49,983 nt of DNA from Acidobacteriaceae bacterium. Its GTDB lineage: Bacteria > Acidobacteriota > Terriglobia > Terriglobales > Acidobacteriaceae. Both the position numbers and the translations under genes were made by a program. The notes below the pieces were generated by a model that was not told the DNA's origin, made no database searches, and saw nothing but the letters and a program-made list of their open reading frames with translations. The stretch lies in assembly GCA_003165075.1 (NCBI GenBank), contig PLSM01000125.1, forward strand, positions 1-49,983, given 5' to 3'. Shown here one piece after another: positions 34,234 through 43,366 of the stretch (the first letter of the stretch is position 1; each line of letters begins with the position of its first letter).

Positions 34234-37200
34234 ATGCAACAGCAAGAGCACCGGGCAGGGACTGGGGGACATTTGCTTGATTTGCCCCAAGCTCCCGCAG
34301 ATCTCACTGGACCCGTGAAGGCATGGAACGAAGACGTCTACATTACGACGTACTTACCGGACGCCCCGGATAAGAATCCGATGTTCCTTGAGAAGCGCGT
34401 CTACCAGGGCAGCAGTGGACGCGTCTATCCTCTGCCGTTTATCGACCGGATCGCTTCGGAGCCGCGGAAGAAGCGGTGGAAGGCCATCCACATTGAAAAT
34501 GATTACGTCCGGCTCATGATCCTGCCTGAGATCGGTGGCCGTATTCACATTGGTTACGACAAGATCGCGGGATACGACTTCTTTTATCGACAGAATGTCA
34601 TCAAGCCCGCGCTGGTCGGATTAGCGGGACCGTGGATATCCGGCGGAGTTGAGTTCAACTGGCCGCAACACCATCGGCCGGCCACCTTTATGCCGGTGGA
34701 GACGGAGATTGAGAAGGGTTCCGACGGCTCCATCACCATATGGTGCAGCGACCACGATCCGATGCTACGCATGAAGGGAATGCATGGGATCTGCCTCTAT
34801 CCGGATCGAGCACTGGTTGAATTGAAGGTTCGCCTCTTCAATCGTACGCAGTTCACCCAGACCTTTTTGTGGTGGGCAAATGTAGCCACTCGTGTGCACG
34901 AGAAGTATCAGTCGTTCTTCCCGCCGGACATTCGCTTTGTTGCCGATCACGCGAAGAGGGCGGTCACATCCTTTCCGCTGAGCGATCAACCTTACTATGG
35001 CGTGGACTATCCTGGGCGGGCGCAGTCAGGAGTGCCGGAGGATGAGACACCACGCATGTTTGTGCCGGACGGTTCCTACGCAAGAAACGATCTGGGCTGG
35101 TACGCAAACATTCCTGTGCCGACGAGTTATATGGTCGCCTCCACGGAGGGAAACTTCTTTGGAGGCTATGACCACAAGGCAGATGCGGGTGTAGTTCATG
35201 TCGCCAATCACCATATCTCTCCAGGGAAGAAACAGTGGACCTGGGGCAATCATGAGTTTGGGTATGCATGGGATCGCAACCTGACTGATTCTGACGGTCC
35301 CTACATTGAACTGATGGCAGGTGTCTACACCGACAATCAACCGGACTTTTCCTATCTTGCGCCGTGGGAGACGAAGACTTTCTCCCAGTACTGGTTTCCG
35401 ATTCACAAGATTGGCGTGCCGTTAGCGGCAAATCGTTACGCGGGGCTCAGCCTTCGGAAAGCAGGAACAACCGTTCAAATCGGGATTGCCGTAACGCAAG
35501 CTGTAAAGGATGCGACTATCACCCTGAGGAGTGGGAAGGTTGAGATTGGGCATTGGACTTATAACATCGAGATATCCGAACCATTAGTTATAACTGCCCA
35601 GAACGGTCTTGATGCTGCCGTGGAGGAGTTATCGGTGGTGGTCACGGCAGGCGGCAAGACACTTATCGAATACGATGGGGAAAATATCAAGCCTGCCAAG
35701 CAGCCGGTTGTAGCCAAGGAACCTGCCCCTCCAGAGCAGATCCCTTCAGTGGAGGAGCTCTATCTTACCGGGGTCCATCTATGTCAATACCGGCATGCCA
35801 CCCGGCAACCGGAGATGTATTGGCGTGAAGCCCTGCGGCGCGATGCCGGCGACGCGCGGACACACAACGCAATGGGGGTATGGTGTCTTCGGCGCGGAGA
35901 ATTCGCGCTTGCAGCGGAACATTTCGAGGCAGCGATAGCCCGGCTGACGCGACTGAATCCGAATCCCTACGATGGCGAGGCTTACTACAACCTGGGTGTA
36001 ACTCGCCGCTATCAACGGAAGGAGAAGGAGGCGTACAGCGCTTTCTATAAAGCCACGTGGAATGCTGCCTGGCGAGGGCCTGCCTACTTTGCACTTGCGG
36101 AAATCGATGCGAAAAACCGGCGATGGGAACAGGCGCTCGATCACGTTCGCCGCAGCCTGAAAGCCGAACCGGAAAATCTGAATGCGTGCAATCTTCATGC
36201 CGCTGTCCTGGGAAGAATAGGCGACCATCGCGCCGCCGAGCAATTATATGCGGAGACTCTTGCCATCGATCCGCTCGACGTTGGGGTCCGGTGGCACAGT
36301 GGAATTGCCCCTGCGAACGGCCAGGAACGTCTCGACCTCGCATTCGATTTTCTACGCGCCGGATTCGATGAAGAGGCCGCAACGGTTCTAAGAACTGCCG
36401 ACCTCGAAGCCAGGGACGGCAGCGTTCCTATGATTCTTCTGACTCTTGAGCAAGTCGAGGCGGATCTTGGTTCCTCTGAAGCAGTGGAGACGTATCTTCG
36501 CGCAAAGCAAGCTCCGCTCGAGTATTGCTTTCCAGCCAGGCTGGAAGAAATGCTGGTTCTCGAATCGACGATTGCCCGTCATCCGCAGGACGGAGCGGCA
36601 AGCTACCTGCTAGGCAACCTGCTCTATGATCGCCGCCGTCACGATGAAGCGATAGCAGCATGGGAGCATGCAGCTTTCAGCAATCCATCGCACGCAACCC
36701 TATGGCGGAATCTCGGCATTGCTTACTTCAACATCCGCAAGGATGCGACGAGAGCATTGGAAGCTTTCGAACGCGCACACAAGGCGGATCCGCAGGATGG
36801 CCGAATTTTATATGAGCGCGACCAGTTGTGGAAGCGCACAGGCACGGCGCCCGAGCGTCGTCTTGAAGAACTTCTCCACTTCCCTGCGATCGTCCTCCTG
36901 CGCGACGATCTCTCAGTGGAGCTCGCCACGCTCTATAACCAGGTGGGCCGTCCCGAAGATGCGCTCGAACTCATGCTGCATCGCAAGTTTCAGCCATGGG
37001 AAGGTGGAGAGGGTCTGACCTTGGCGCAATACGTTCGCGCCCATTTGTTGCTGGGTCAACGCGCGCTCGGCAGCGGCAATGGCGCGGCGGCCCTTGTTCA
37101 GTTCCAGTCAGCGCTTCAGGTTCCAGGGAACCTGGGTGAAGCAAGACATCTCCTGGCCGGTCACAGCGACATCGATTACTGGCTGGGCGTGGCGCACGAA

Positions 37201-37659
37201 TCGTTGCGAGAGGAGACAAAGGCAGCGGAGTGGTGGCATCGTGCCACAAGGCAAACTCGCGATTCTCAGCCAGGTATCTCAGAGATGAGCTACTGGAGTG
37301 CGCTCGCTCATCGGCGGCTTGGAGAGGAGGCAGAAGCAGTTGCGCTGTTCCGCGCCGTCCTGGACTACTCTGGTGAGTTGGAGGCATCAGAACCGAACAT
37401 CCCTTACTTTGCCACCTCGCTGCCGGCGATGCTCCTCTTCGAAGAGGACCTCCGCCGCCGCAAGACGATAGAGGCGCGGTATCTCCGCGCCCAGGCAATG
37501 GCAGGCATGGGCCGCACCAGCGAAGCTGCAGATCTGCTGGACGAGCTGCTGACGATGGACCGCAACCACGCCGGCGCCGCAGACCTTCTGCGCCGACTCA
37601 ACCCATCTGGCGGCAAAGCGACAGGAGATTCAACAAGGGAGAGCCGTCCGTTGCCCTGA
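34234..37659 (+). CDS. DUF5107 beta-sandwich protein with TPR array
   Basis: ATG 34234 follows GGAGGGG; a GTG five codons earlier is possible. The 1141-residue protein has no signal peptide, so it is probably cytoplasmic. Residues about 35-480 match DUF5107: YVRLMILPEIGGRIHIGYDK, WISGGVEFNWPQHHRP, FLWWANVATRVH and ELMAGVYTDNQPDFSYL. This layout resembles galactose-mutarotase-like sugar-binding beta-sandwiches, with conserved Trp, His and Glu that could form a sugar site. Residues about 535-1130 are a string of tetratricopeptide repeats, with phrases such as EAYYNLGVTRRYQ, ASYLLGNLLYDRRRHDEAI and ATLWRNLGIAYF. DUF5107-TPR proteins recur in carbohydrate gene clusters of Acidobacteria and Bacteroidetes as I recall; the activity was unknown to me. 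Divergent from GH20. Confidence 0.8.
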   Translation: MQQQEHRAGTGGHLLDLPQAPADLTGPVKAWNEDVYITTYLPDAPDKNPMFLEKRVYQGSSGRVYPLPFIDRIASEPRKKRWKAIHIENDYVRLMILPEIGGRIHIGYDKIAGYDFFYRQNVIKPALVGLAGPWISGGVEFNWPQHHRPATFMPVETEIEKGSDGSITIWCSDHDPMLRMKGMHGICLYPDRALVELKVRLFNRTQFTQTFLWWANVATRVHEKYQSFFPPDIRFVADHAKRAVTSFPLSDQPYYGVDYPGRAQSGVPEDETPRMFVPDGSYARNDLGWYANIPVPTSYMVASTEGNFFGGYDHKADAGVVHVANHHISPGKKQWTWGNHEFGYAWDRNLTDSDGPYIELMAGVYTDNQPDFSYLAPWETKTFSQYWFPIHKIGVPLAANRYAGLSLRKAGTTVQIGIAVTQAVKDATITLRSGKVEIGHWTYNIEISEPLVITAQNGLDAAVEELSVVVTAGGKTLIEYDGENIKPAKQPVVAKEPAPPEQIPSVEELYLTGVHLCQYRHATRQPEMYWREALRRDAGDARTHNAMGVWCLRRGEFALAAEHFEAAIARLTRLNPNPYDGEAYYNLGVTRRYQRKEKEAYSAFYKATWNAAWRGPAYFALAEIDAKNRRWEQALDHVRRSLKAEPENLNACNLHAAVLGRIGDHRAAEQLYAETLAIDPLDVGVRWHSGIAPANGQERLDLAFDFLRAGFDEEAATVLRTADLEARDGSVPMILLTLEQVEADLGSSEAVETYLRAKQAPLEYCFPARLEEMLVLESTIARHPQDGAASYLLGNLLYDRRRHDEAIAAWEHAAFSNPSHATLWRNLGIAYFNIRKDATRALEAFERAHKADPQDGRILYERDQLWKRTGTAPERRLEELLHFPAIVLLRDDLSVELATLYNQVGRPEDALELMLHRKFQPWEGGEGLTLAQYVRAHLLLGQRALGSGNGAAALVQFQSALQVPGNLGEARHLLAGHSDIDYWLGVAHESLREETKAAEWWHRATRQTRDSQPGISEMSYWSALAHRRLGEEAEAVALFRAVLDYSGELEASEPNIPYFATSLPAMLLFEEDLRRRKTIEARYLRAQAMAGMGRTSEAADLLDELLTMDRNHAGAADLLRRLNPSGGKATGDSTRESRPLP

Positions 37660-38351
37660 AGCGGCGGCCGCTGGGGAATGAATCCAGACTTCAGAGTCGA
37701 TTCGGTGGACGCGGCAGGAATCGAATGCATAACCTGTTAGTTAGCAGCCACATACGCTGCCCCCGCTCCGGCTGTAACCGGAAGCCATAAGTATCTATAT
37801 GGTCTTCATCTTACCCATACCCCGCTCTCCGCCAACTGCTGCTTATGATTGCGGCGCCGATCCCAATGAACTTTGCGGTTATCATGATTATGGTGATCCG
37901 ATTGTTTTGCCAGAGTGCTCTGCAAATCCGGCTCGCTCAGGAATTCAGCAGGTTGAATCTAATCTGGCTCTCTCTTTCTCTCGGGATCATCTGTCCAGGA
38001 GGTCCGCATTGAAGGCGTGATTGAAGATTTGTTGGAGACTAAAATGCCACTCTCTTCAGTCAATAGGTGACCTGGAGAATCGGGCGGAGCGTCCGGCGTG
38101 AGGTTGATCGAGAGTTGATGAAATCGCAATTAAAGCGTCCAATTCAGAAGTAGTGAGGTGCCTGCGCACAAACCTTTCCAAAGTAACTGCTGGTACCCAG
38201 AAAGTGCTATTGCCAGCGTCACAGGTTGTTCGTACGTTCAGGTGAGACCGAGTTGAAAAATCGATGGCCTGGCCAGGAAGTACCTAGTTTGCAGCGCGGC
38301 GGCCGAAAAGAAGCCGAGGCTAACCCATTAGCCCGTTCTACCCAAGGAACA
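37660..38351. other. 692-base region without a confident gene
   Basis: Lower-complexity intergenic DNA between the DUF5107-TPR and PilZ genes. A 56-codon frame at 37845-38012 encodes a hydrophobic stretch (MIAAPIPMNFAVIMIMVIRL) that might be part of a lost membrane protein, but it has no ribosome site. The overlapping frame at 37799-38020 is equally unsupported. Confidence 0.45.
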
Positions 38352-39338
38352 ATGGATAATGAGGCCCAAAAGTTCAGCGTGTACAACAGGTCCACAAGGA
38401 GTTTCCTCGACGTGGAGGTCGTCCTATTCGACACCACGGTGGAGCCCCTCAAAGGGCTCTTCGATCTTCTTGCCGCCCGCACCAACACGGGCATCTGGTT
38501 GACACCGTATCGAGGGATTCCGCCTGCGCGAGGGGGGCAACCTTTCGATCTGATTTATCTGGACGAACAATGTCGCGTCATTCAAGAAGTTGAATTGTAT
38601 CCCAGTCCCCAGGTAAGACCCTTGTTGACGCGCCCAGCAAGCGTATTGATTTTGCCAGTAACCACAGTGTTTGCATCGCAGATTCATCCCGGAGACAATC
38701 TTGCGATTCGCGTCTCCGATGAACAAGAGAACCGATCTCAGCGTCTTCCGGGTCAGGCCGGCAGTAGTCCGATCGCGGCAGGCACTGATTCCCCGGCTGC
38801 AGAACACACGGACAAGAACGACCTCCCTTCGTCAGTGCCTGAAGACCGCGCAAAGCAGGTGCACCTCGCAATCCAGAAGTTGGATGAAAGGGGGACGAAA
38901 TCCAAGAGGAAGACAAATGTTTCGCTGATGGACCGGTTCTCGCACTGGCTCTACCCCGAAAAGAGTGATCGCCGCAGCGCCGGCCGCCATCCTTTGCCGG
39001 GCTTGGTTGCCTACCACTGGAGCGGCGGCACTCCGCAGGCATACCGTTTAGGGAACATCAGTGAAACCGGGTTCTATCTGCTCACCGAAGATCGGCCGTA
39101 CCCCGGAACCATGCTCTTGATGACGCTGCAAAAGATGGATACGAGCGGAGGCAATCTCGGAGATTCCATCCCTGTGTATACGAAGGTCATCCGCTGGGGG
39201 CCGGACGGCGTGGCCTTTTTGTTTGTCCTGTCAGAACCTGCAGATACGAAAAGCAGCAGTTATGCTCCGGGTAGCTGGGCGGACCGTAAGTCTCTGATGG
39301 AATTCCTGAAAGGGCTGAATTTGCCCGGGCAGCAGTAA
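38352..39338 (+). CDS. PilZ-domain protein with DUF192-like N-terminal half
   Basis: The 328-residue product starts at ATG 38352 (MDNEAQKF), preceded by AAGGAAC; the frame is open from a TTG at 38226. Residues about 5-120 resemble DUF192: a beta-rich stretch with GIWLTPYRGIPP, FDLIYLDEQCRVIQEVE and a final IHPGDNLAI. A polar linker follows. Residues about 205-310 are a PilZ domain with the c-di-GMP motifs RSAGR (RxxxR) and NISETG (N-x-S-x-x-G), both intact, so it should bind c-di-GMP. No signal or membrane segment is seen. It probably links c-di-GMP level to a surface or secretion process; the partner is unknown. It stands alone between carbohydrate genes. Confidence 0.8.
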   Translation: MDNEAQKFSVYNRSTRSFLDVEVVLFDTTVEPLKGLFDLLAARTNTGIWLTPYRGIPPARGGQPFDLIYLDEQCRVIQEVELYPSPQVRPLLTRPASVLILPVTTVFASQIHPGDNLAIRVSDEQENRSQRLPGQAGSSPIAAGTDSPAAEHTDKNDLPSSVPEDRAKQVHLAIQKLDERGTKSKRKTNVSLMDRFSHWLYPEKSDRRSAGRHPLPGLVAYHWSGGTPQAYRLGNISETGFYLLTEDRPYPGTMLLMTLQKMDTSGGNLGDSIPVYTKVIRWGPDGVAFLFVLSEPADTKSSSYAPGSWADRKSLMEFLKGLNLPGQQ

Positions 39339-39363
39339 GTGATCGAGCGCTCCGATACATAAA

Positions 39364-39397
39364 GGCCGCTGAAGGCTGCTTGCCACCTTCAGCGGCC
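39364..39397 (-). terminator. hairpin terminator between convergent PilZ and aldA genes
   Basis: Perfect 12-bp arms GGCCGCTGAAGG (39364-39375) and CCTTCAGCGGCC (39386-39397) enclose a 10-base loop. Read on the minus strand the hairpin is followed by TTTATG, on the plus strand by AATTC, so it favours ending aldA transcription about 170 bases past its stop. It also lies 25 bases after the PilZ stop. Confidence 0.7.
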
Positions 39398-39566
39398 AAT
39401 TCAAGAAGCTCCTTTAGCCTTGTACGGCGATCCGATCCATCAAGCCTGCGCATGGATCGGCGCAGACCGCGGGCAAACAGGAGTTCGCTTCAAGCCCTTG
39501 AGTCAATGCCGGGCATGGACGACCGCCGCTCACCCGCGTGCACATCTCCGTCCCACCTATCTCCGG

Positions 39567-41027
39567 TTACTGCTTGTTGAGGTTGTAGTTCATGTAGATG
39601 ACATGAGTCTGGAGATATTCTTCCAGGCCGTGCTTGCCGTCTGCGCCGCCGATTCCGGATTTGCGGCACCCGGCATGGAAGCCTTGCATGGCCTCAAAGT
39701 TCTCTCGATTGACGTAGGTTTCACCGAACTTAAGCTCGTTCGTGGCGCGCATCGCAGCGTCGAGTGAGCGCGTGTAAATCGAAGAGGTGAGGCCGTACTC
39801 GCAGTCGTTGGCGCAAGCGATGGCCTCGTCGAGGGTCTTGAACGTGGTAATCGGAAGGACGGGGCCAAAGACCTCCTTCTGCATGATGGCGGAATCCTGC
39901 CGGCAGTTGGTGAGCACTGTGGGTTGGAAGAAGTAGCCGGCCGGGACCTTGCAGCGGGCGCCGCCGCATTTCAGTTCCGCGCCTTGCTTCAGGGCGAGTG
40001 TGACGGCCGCGCTCACCTGGTCAAGTTGCTGTTTGCTGACCAGAGGACCCATTTCCGTGGCCGAATCGAAGGGATCGCCAACCACCGTCTGCTCCATGGC
40101 GGCAGTCATCTTGGCGATGAACTCCTCGGCAATCGATTCATGGACATAGACACGCTCGGCGCAGTTGCAGGCCTGGCCGGTATTGATGATGCGGGAGGCT
40201 TTGATAGACCGGACCGCAAGGTCGATATCCGCGTCCCCCATGACAATAGCCGGCGCCTTGCCGCCAAGTTCAAGGGAGACTTTGGTGACATTGTCCGCAG
40301 CGGCGCGCATCACAGCAATCCCGCCCTCGACACTGCCCGTCATGCTGACCATGCCGACCTTGGGGTGAGAGGCCAACGCATGGCCAACGACCGGACCCGT
40401 GCCGGAGACAAGATTGAAGACGCCCTTGGGCAGGGATGTCTGGGCAACCAGCTTGGCAAATTCAAAAGCGATATTGGGGGTCTCTTTACTGGGCTTGATG
40501 ACAATGGTGTTGCCGGTGATCAGGGCCGGACCGACCTTGCGAACGATTAGGAACATGGGAAAGTTCCAAGGCAGGATACCGGCAATGACGCCTATCGGCA
40601 TCTTATATACCAAAATGTTTTCGCCGGGACGATCGCTCGGGGTGATCTCGCCTTCATAACGGCGGGCAAACTCGGCCATATAGTCCAGATAGTCGGCTGC
40701 GAAATCGACCTCGATCTGCGACAGGGACAGGATTTTGCCCTGCTCCGCTGCAAGGATGCGGGCCAGGAACTCCCGGTTGGCGCGAATCAGTGCGGTAATC
40801 TCCCGCAGATGGGCGGCACGGCGAATGGCCGGCAAAGCAGCCCAGGATTTTTGTGCCTTTTCAGCAGCCAAAACGGCCCGATTTACATCCTCGACCGTGC
40901 CGTCAGGAACCTCTGAAATGACCTGCTCGGTTGTGGGGTTCACAACTTGCAGCGTCTTTGTTGAGCTTACAAATTCACCGTCGATCAGCATTTCATAGCA
41001 CGTAACACAGGCTTGCGTAGCAGGCAT
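39567..41027 (-). CDS. aldA: lactaldehyde/glycolaldehyde dehydrogenase-like aldehyde dehydrogenase
   Basis: A 486-residue NAD-dependent aldehyde dehydrogenase. ATG 41027 follows GGGAGA at good spacing; the upstream extension of the frame is not family-like. The protein shows GILPWNFP, the NAD-binding KPSKETPN, the general-base Glu in LELGGKAP, and the catalytic Cys in NTGQACNCAERVYV. The double-cysteine NCAERVYV phrase is very close to E. coli AldA, which oxidises L-lactaldehyde from fucose and rhamnose to lactate and also takes glycolaldehyde. It is divergent from a putative aldolase and a PfkB kinase, so it may remove an aldehyde made by that aldolase. A hairpin terminator lies downstream. 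Confidence 0.87.
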   Translation of the reverse strand: MPATQACVTCYEMLIDGEFVSSTKTLQVVNPTTEQVISEVPDGTVEDVNRAVLAAEKAQKSWAALPAIRRAAHLREITALIRANREFLARILAAEQGKILSLSQIEVDFAADYLDYMAEFARRYEGEITPSDRPGENILVYKMPIGVIAGILPWNFPMFLIVRKVGPALITGNTIVIKPSKETPNIAFEFAKLVAQTSLPKGVFNLVSGTGPVVGHALASHPKVGMVSMTGSVEGGIAVMRAAADNVTKVSLELGGKAPAIVMGDADIDLAVRSIKASRIINTGQACNCAERVYVHESIAEEFIAKMTAAMEQTVVGDPFDSATEMGPLVSKQQLDQVSAAVTLALKQGAELKCGGARCKVPAGYFFQPTVLTNCRQDSAIMQKEVFGPVLPITTFKTLDEAIACANDCEYGLTSSIYTRSLDAAMRATNELKFGETYVNRENFEAMQGFHAGCRKSGIGGADGKHGLEEYLQTHVIYMNYNLNKQ

Positions 41028-41332
41028 CGAAATATCTCCCTTCAACTGGTCGTCCACGCACTCAGCGCACCGCACACCATCATAGACCCCAACTGTGAGA
41101 ATGCGAAAGAGAGCTTCGGCCGTGGGTCCACCGGGCGCTTTCGCTAATGAAACGCCGGCTGCCGAGCACGCATAAGTAAATAGATAGCGGCTTTTGGTCA
41201 TTGCAACCGGGGACTGCTAGAATTCGACGCAGAAAAAAGGTCGGAGATTCTGCGCCATGCAAAGGGAAACAGGCTGCGCGCTTGCGCAGATCCTGATTTC
41301 TTGAACCGCGGTTGTCTCTTTCTTGGAGCTAA
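41028..41332. other. divergent promoter region between aldA and the aldolase-kinase pair
   Basis: This 305-base stretch contains the palindrome at 41274-41289 and must carry promoters in both directions. The aldA frame remains open into it, but without a ribosome site at the earlier starts. Confidence 0.5.
41274..41289. promoter_or_regulatory. possible operator palindrome CTGCGC-N4-GCGCAG
   Basis: A perfect 6-4-6 inverted repeat lies 43 bases before the aldolase-like gene, within the divergent region. Size and position suit a dimeric repressor, but no regulator gene is adjacent and a single copy cannot prove it. Confidence 0.3.
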
Positions 41333-42349
41333 ATGGAAAAGACTCTTGACGCAAAGCTTGCAGCACTGAAGAAAGATCCCACGTCGCGCGTGTTCATCCT
41401 GGCGGACGCCAAGGACGCCGACATGGCCTTTGGTATTGCTTCACCGGGAATTGCGCCGGATGGACGGGTGCGATCGCTGAGCGAATACCGGGATCAGATG
41501 CGTGAAATCGTCTCCCAGGGCTTAGTCGATATCATGCTTATGTCGGCCAGCACGTCGGAGCTGCTGACAATCAAGGAGCGAATCTTCGATTCGTCTTCTG
41601 TCACTCCGGCAGTACGTGCAAACGATGCGACCGATGTGCATGTTATTCGCGGAGGAAGATATCCTGCGGTCGCTTCACGGCCATTTGCCACAACTACGCT
41701 GGAACACATACAGGCCGGCAAGAGTCCTTGTTCCAATGATGAGCGCCGCGTGGGCGCCAATCTTGGACTCTATTCAGTTACTTTCAACAATGACCTGGAG
41801 TACGATCTCAGGACTCTTGAGAGGTATAAAGCATTTCGGCTGGAAGCCGAGGAAAAGCATTTCAGGCATTTTCTTGAGGTATTTCATCCCAATGTGCCGG
41901 CGAATCAGCATGGCCTGGCGCCGGAGGAAATTCCATACTTCGTCAACGACCATATCGCGCGGCTTTTGGCCGGAGTACCCTCATCCTCCAGGCCCCTCTT
42001 CCTGAAGATTCCGTATGCCGGTCCCAGAGCTTTGGAAGAACTATGTGGATACGATTCTTCCCTGGTGGTGGGTGTATTGGGCGGATCGGCAGGTACGACA
42101 CACGATGCCTTCTCCCTGGTCTACGAGGCAAAGCGCCATGGTGCGCGGGTGGCACTGTTTGGAAGAAAGATCAAAGCGGCCGAGCACGAGCTATCGTTCG
42201 TTGAGTACTTGCGACTTGTGGCGGACGATCAAATCAAGCCTGTAGAAGCGGTGAAGGCCTATCACGCGAGGCTCCAGGAGATGGGAATACCTTCACGCCG
42301 CAGTCTCGATCAGGACCTGGAACTAACTTCAACATTTGCAAACTACTGA
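41333..42349 (+). CDS. putative class I aldolase-like TIM-barrel protein
   Basis: I do not recognise a named family for this 338-residue cytoplasmic protein, but its shape suggests the FbaB/DeoC/LacD class I aldolase superfamily. An opening strand VFILADAKDADMAFG fits the D-x-x-x motif of FbaB-type proteins. FLKIPYAGP holds a lysine placed like the Schiff-base lysine, and late VVGVLGGSAG and VALFGRKI segments resemble a phosphate-binding pair. The helix and strand alternation throughout fits a (beta/alpha)8 barrel. A PfkB sugar kinase gene follows after 24 bases and should be cotranscribed, giving a kinase-plus-aldolase pair; aldA is divergent. The substrate is unknown; tagatose-, fuculose- or deoxy-sugar phosphates are candidates. 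Confidence 0.6.
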   Translation: MEKTLDAKLAALKKDPTSRVFILADAKDADMAFGIASPGIAPDGRVRSLSEYRDQMREIVSQGLVDIMLMSASTSELLTIKERIFDSSSVTPAVRANDATDVHVIRGGRYPAVASRPFATTTLEHIQAGKSPCSNDERRVGANLGLYSVTFNNDLEYDLRTLERYKAFRLEAEEKHFRHFLEVFHPNVPANQHGLAPEEIPYFVNDHIARLLAGVPSSSRPLFLKIPYAGPRALEELCGYDSSLVVGVLGGSAGTTHDAFSLVYEAKRHGARVALFGRKIKAAEHELSFVEYLRLVADDQIKPVEAVKAYHARLQEMGIPSRRSLDQDLELTSTFANY

Positions 42350-42373
42350 TGGCTCGATTGACGGAAAGCATCC

Positions 42374-43366
42374 ATGAATAAACCGTACGACGTACTCGGA
42401 GCAGGGATCGCGGCCGTAGACGATCTATGCTACGTTTCGGCTTTTCCGCAAGTGGATTGCAAGATACCGGTTCACAGCAGCATACGCCAGGGCGGCGGTC
42501 CTGCGTGCACGGCGATTGCCACGGTAGGAACGCTGGGAGGGCGCGCGGCCTACGTCGCACGCTTTGGAGACAATGAGCTTTCGAAATATATCCGGTCCGC
42601 GCTAGAAAGCCATGGAGCCGATATCTCGCATATTCTGCATGATCCAGCGGGCGGCCCGTACCACAGCTTCATTGTGGTGGACGGGTTGGGACATCGCAAT
42701 GTGTTCTACGACCCGGCGCTGTACCGGGTAGTTGGCGCAAACGATCTGCCCGACTCCCTGATTCAATCGGCGGCCATGATTCTGCTGGACCACATCACCG
42801 AGCCATCCCTGGAAGCGGTAGCAGTGAAAGCTCACAAGCTGGGGGTACCGATACTAGGAGATATTGAGGGTCAGACTGAGTCCTCAAAGAGTCTGGCAGA
42901 GCTGTCAGATTATCTGGTTGTCCCCAAGGCCTTCGCAGCCTGGGCCAGCGACGCCCCGGACCCGCGGAATTCCTGTGCGTTCCTGGCACGAACACAGCGG
43001 CGGGCCACGGTGGTGACGGCGGGCGCCGAAGGCTGCTATTTGAGCACAAAGACAGCCCCGGGGGTGCGGCATTTCCCGGCTTTCGAGGTCGATGCCTTCG
43101 ATACAAATGGATGTGGAGATACGTTTCATGGCGCTTTCGCCCTGGCGGTGGCGCGGGGACTCGCCGTAGAGGAGGCCATCCCGTTTGCTTCCGCTGCCGC
43201 CGCACTCAAGGCCATTGCAGGCGGAGGCAAGCATCGGGGATGGGAGGCGATTCCCACGCTGGATGAAGTAATTCAGTTTCTTCAGGCCAGATTCAGGCAG
43301 CCGGAGAGAGTGTCCTTATTAGGCAAACTTGAAGGTTTAAGGGACACAGCACAATCGACTAAATAG
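42374..43366 (+). CDS. PfkB-family sugar kinase
   Basis: A 330-residue ribokinase-type enzyme that phosphorylates a sugar or sugar phosphate with ATP. The first motif region reads IRQGGGPACTAIATVGTLGG with a downstream VARFGDNELS. The second holds the catalytic Asp: FDTNGCGDTFHGAFALA, where the anion hole GCGD and base Asp are complete. The N-terminal lid strands (DVLGAGIAAVDDLCYV) are typical. It starts 24 bases after the aldolase-like gene, so the two form an operon. The last 10 codons overlap the antisense VWFA-related remnant. Substrate cannot be fixed; a link to the neighbouring aldolase is likely. Confidence 0.88.
   Translation: MNKPYDVLGAGIAAVDDLCYVSAFPQVDCKIPVHSSIRQGGGPACTAIATVGTLGGRAAYVARFGDNELSKYIRSALESHGADISHILHDPAGGPYHSFIVVDGLGHRNVFYDPALYRVVGANDLPDSLIQSAAMILLDHITEPSLEAVAVKAHKLGVPILGDIEGQTESSKSLAELSDYLVVPKAFAAWASDAPDPRNSCAFLARTQRRATVVTAGAEGCYLSTKTAPGVRHFPAFEVDAFDTNGCGDTFHGAFALAVARGLAVEEAIPFASAAAALKAIAGGGKHRGWEAIPTLDEVIQFLQARFRQPERVSLLGKLEGLRDTAQSTK

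Noticed and set aside
37799..38020. 73-codon frame in the gap before the PilZ gene
   Set aside because: No ribosome site; an overlapping frame is equally open and nothing matches a known family.
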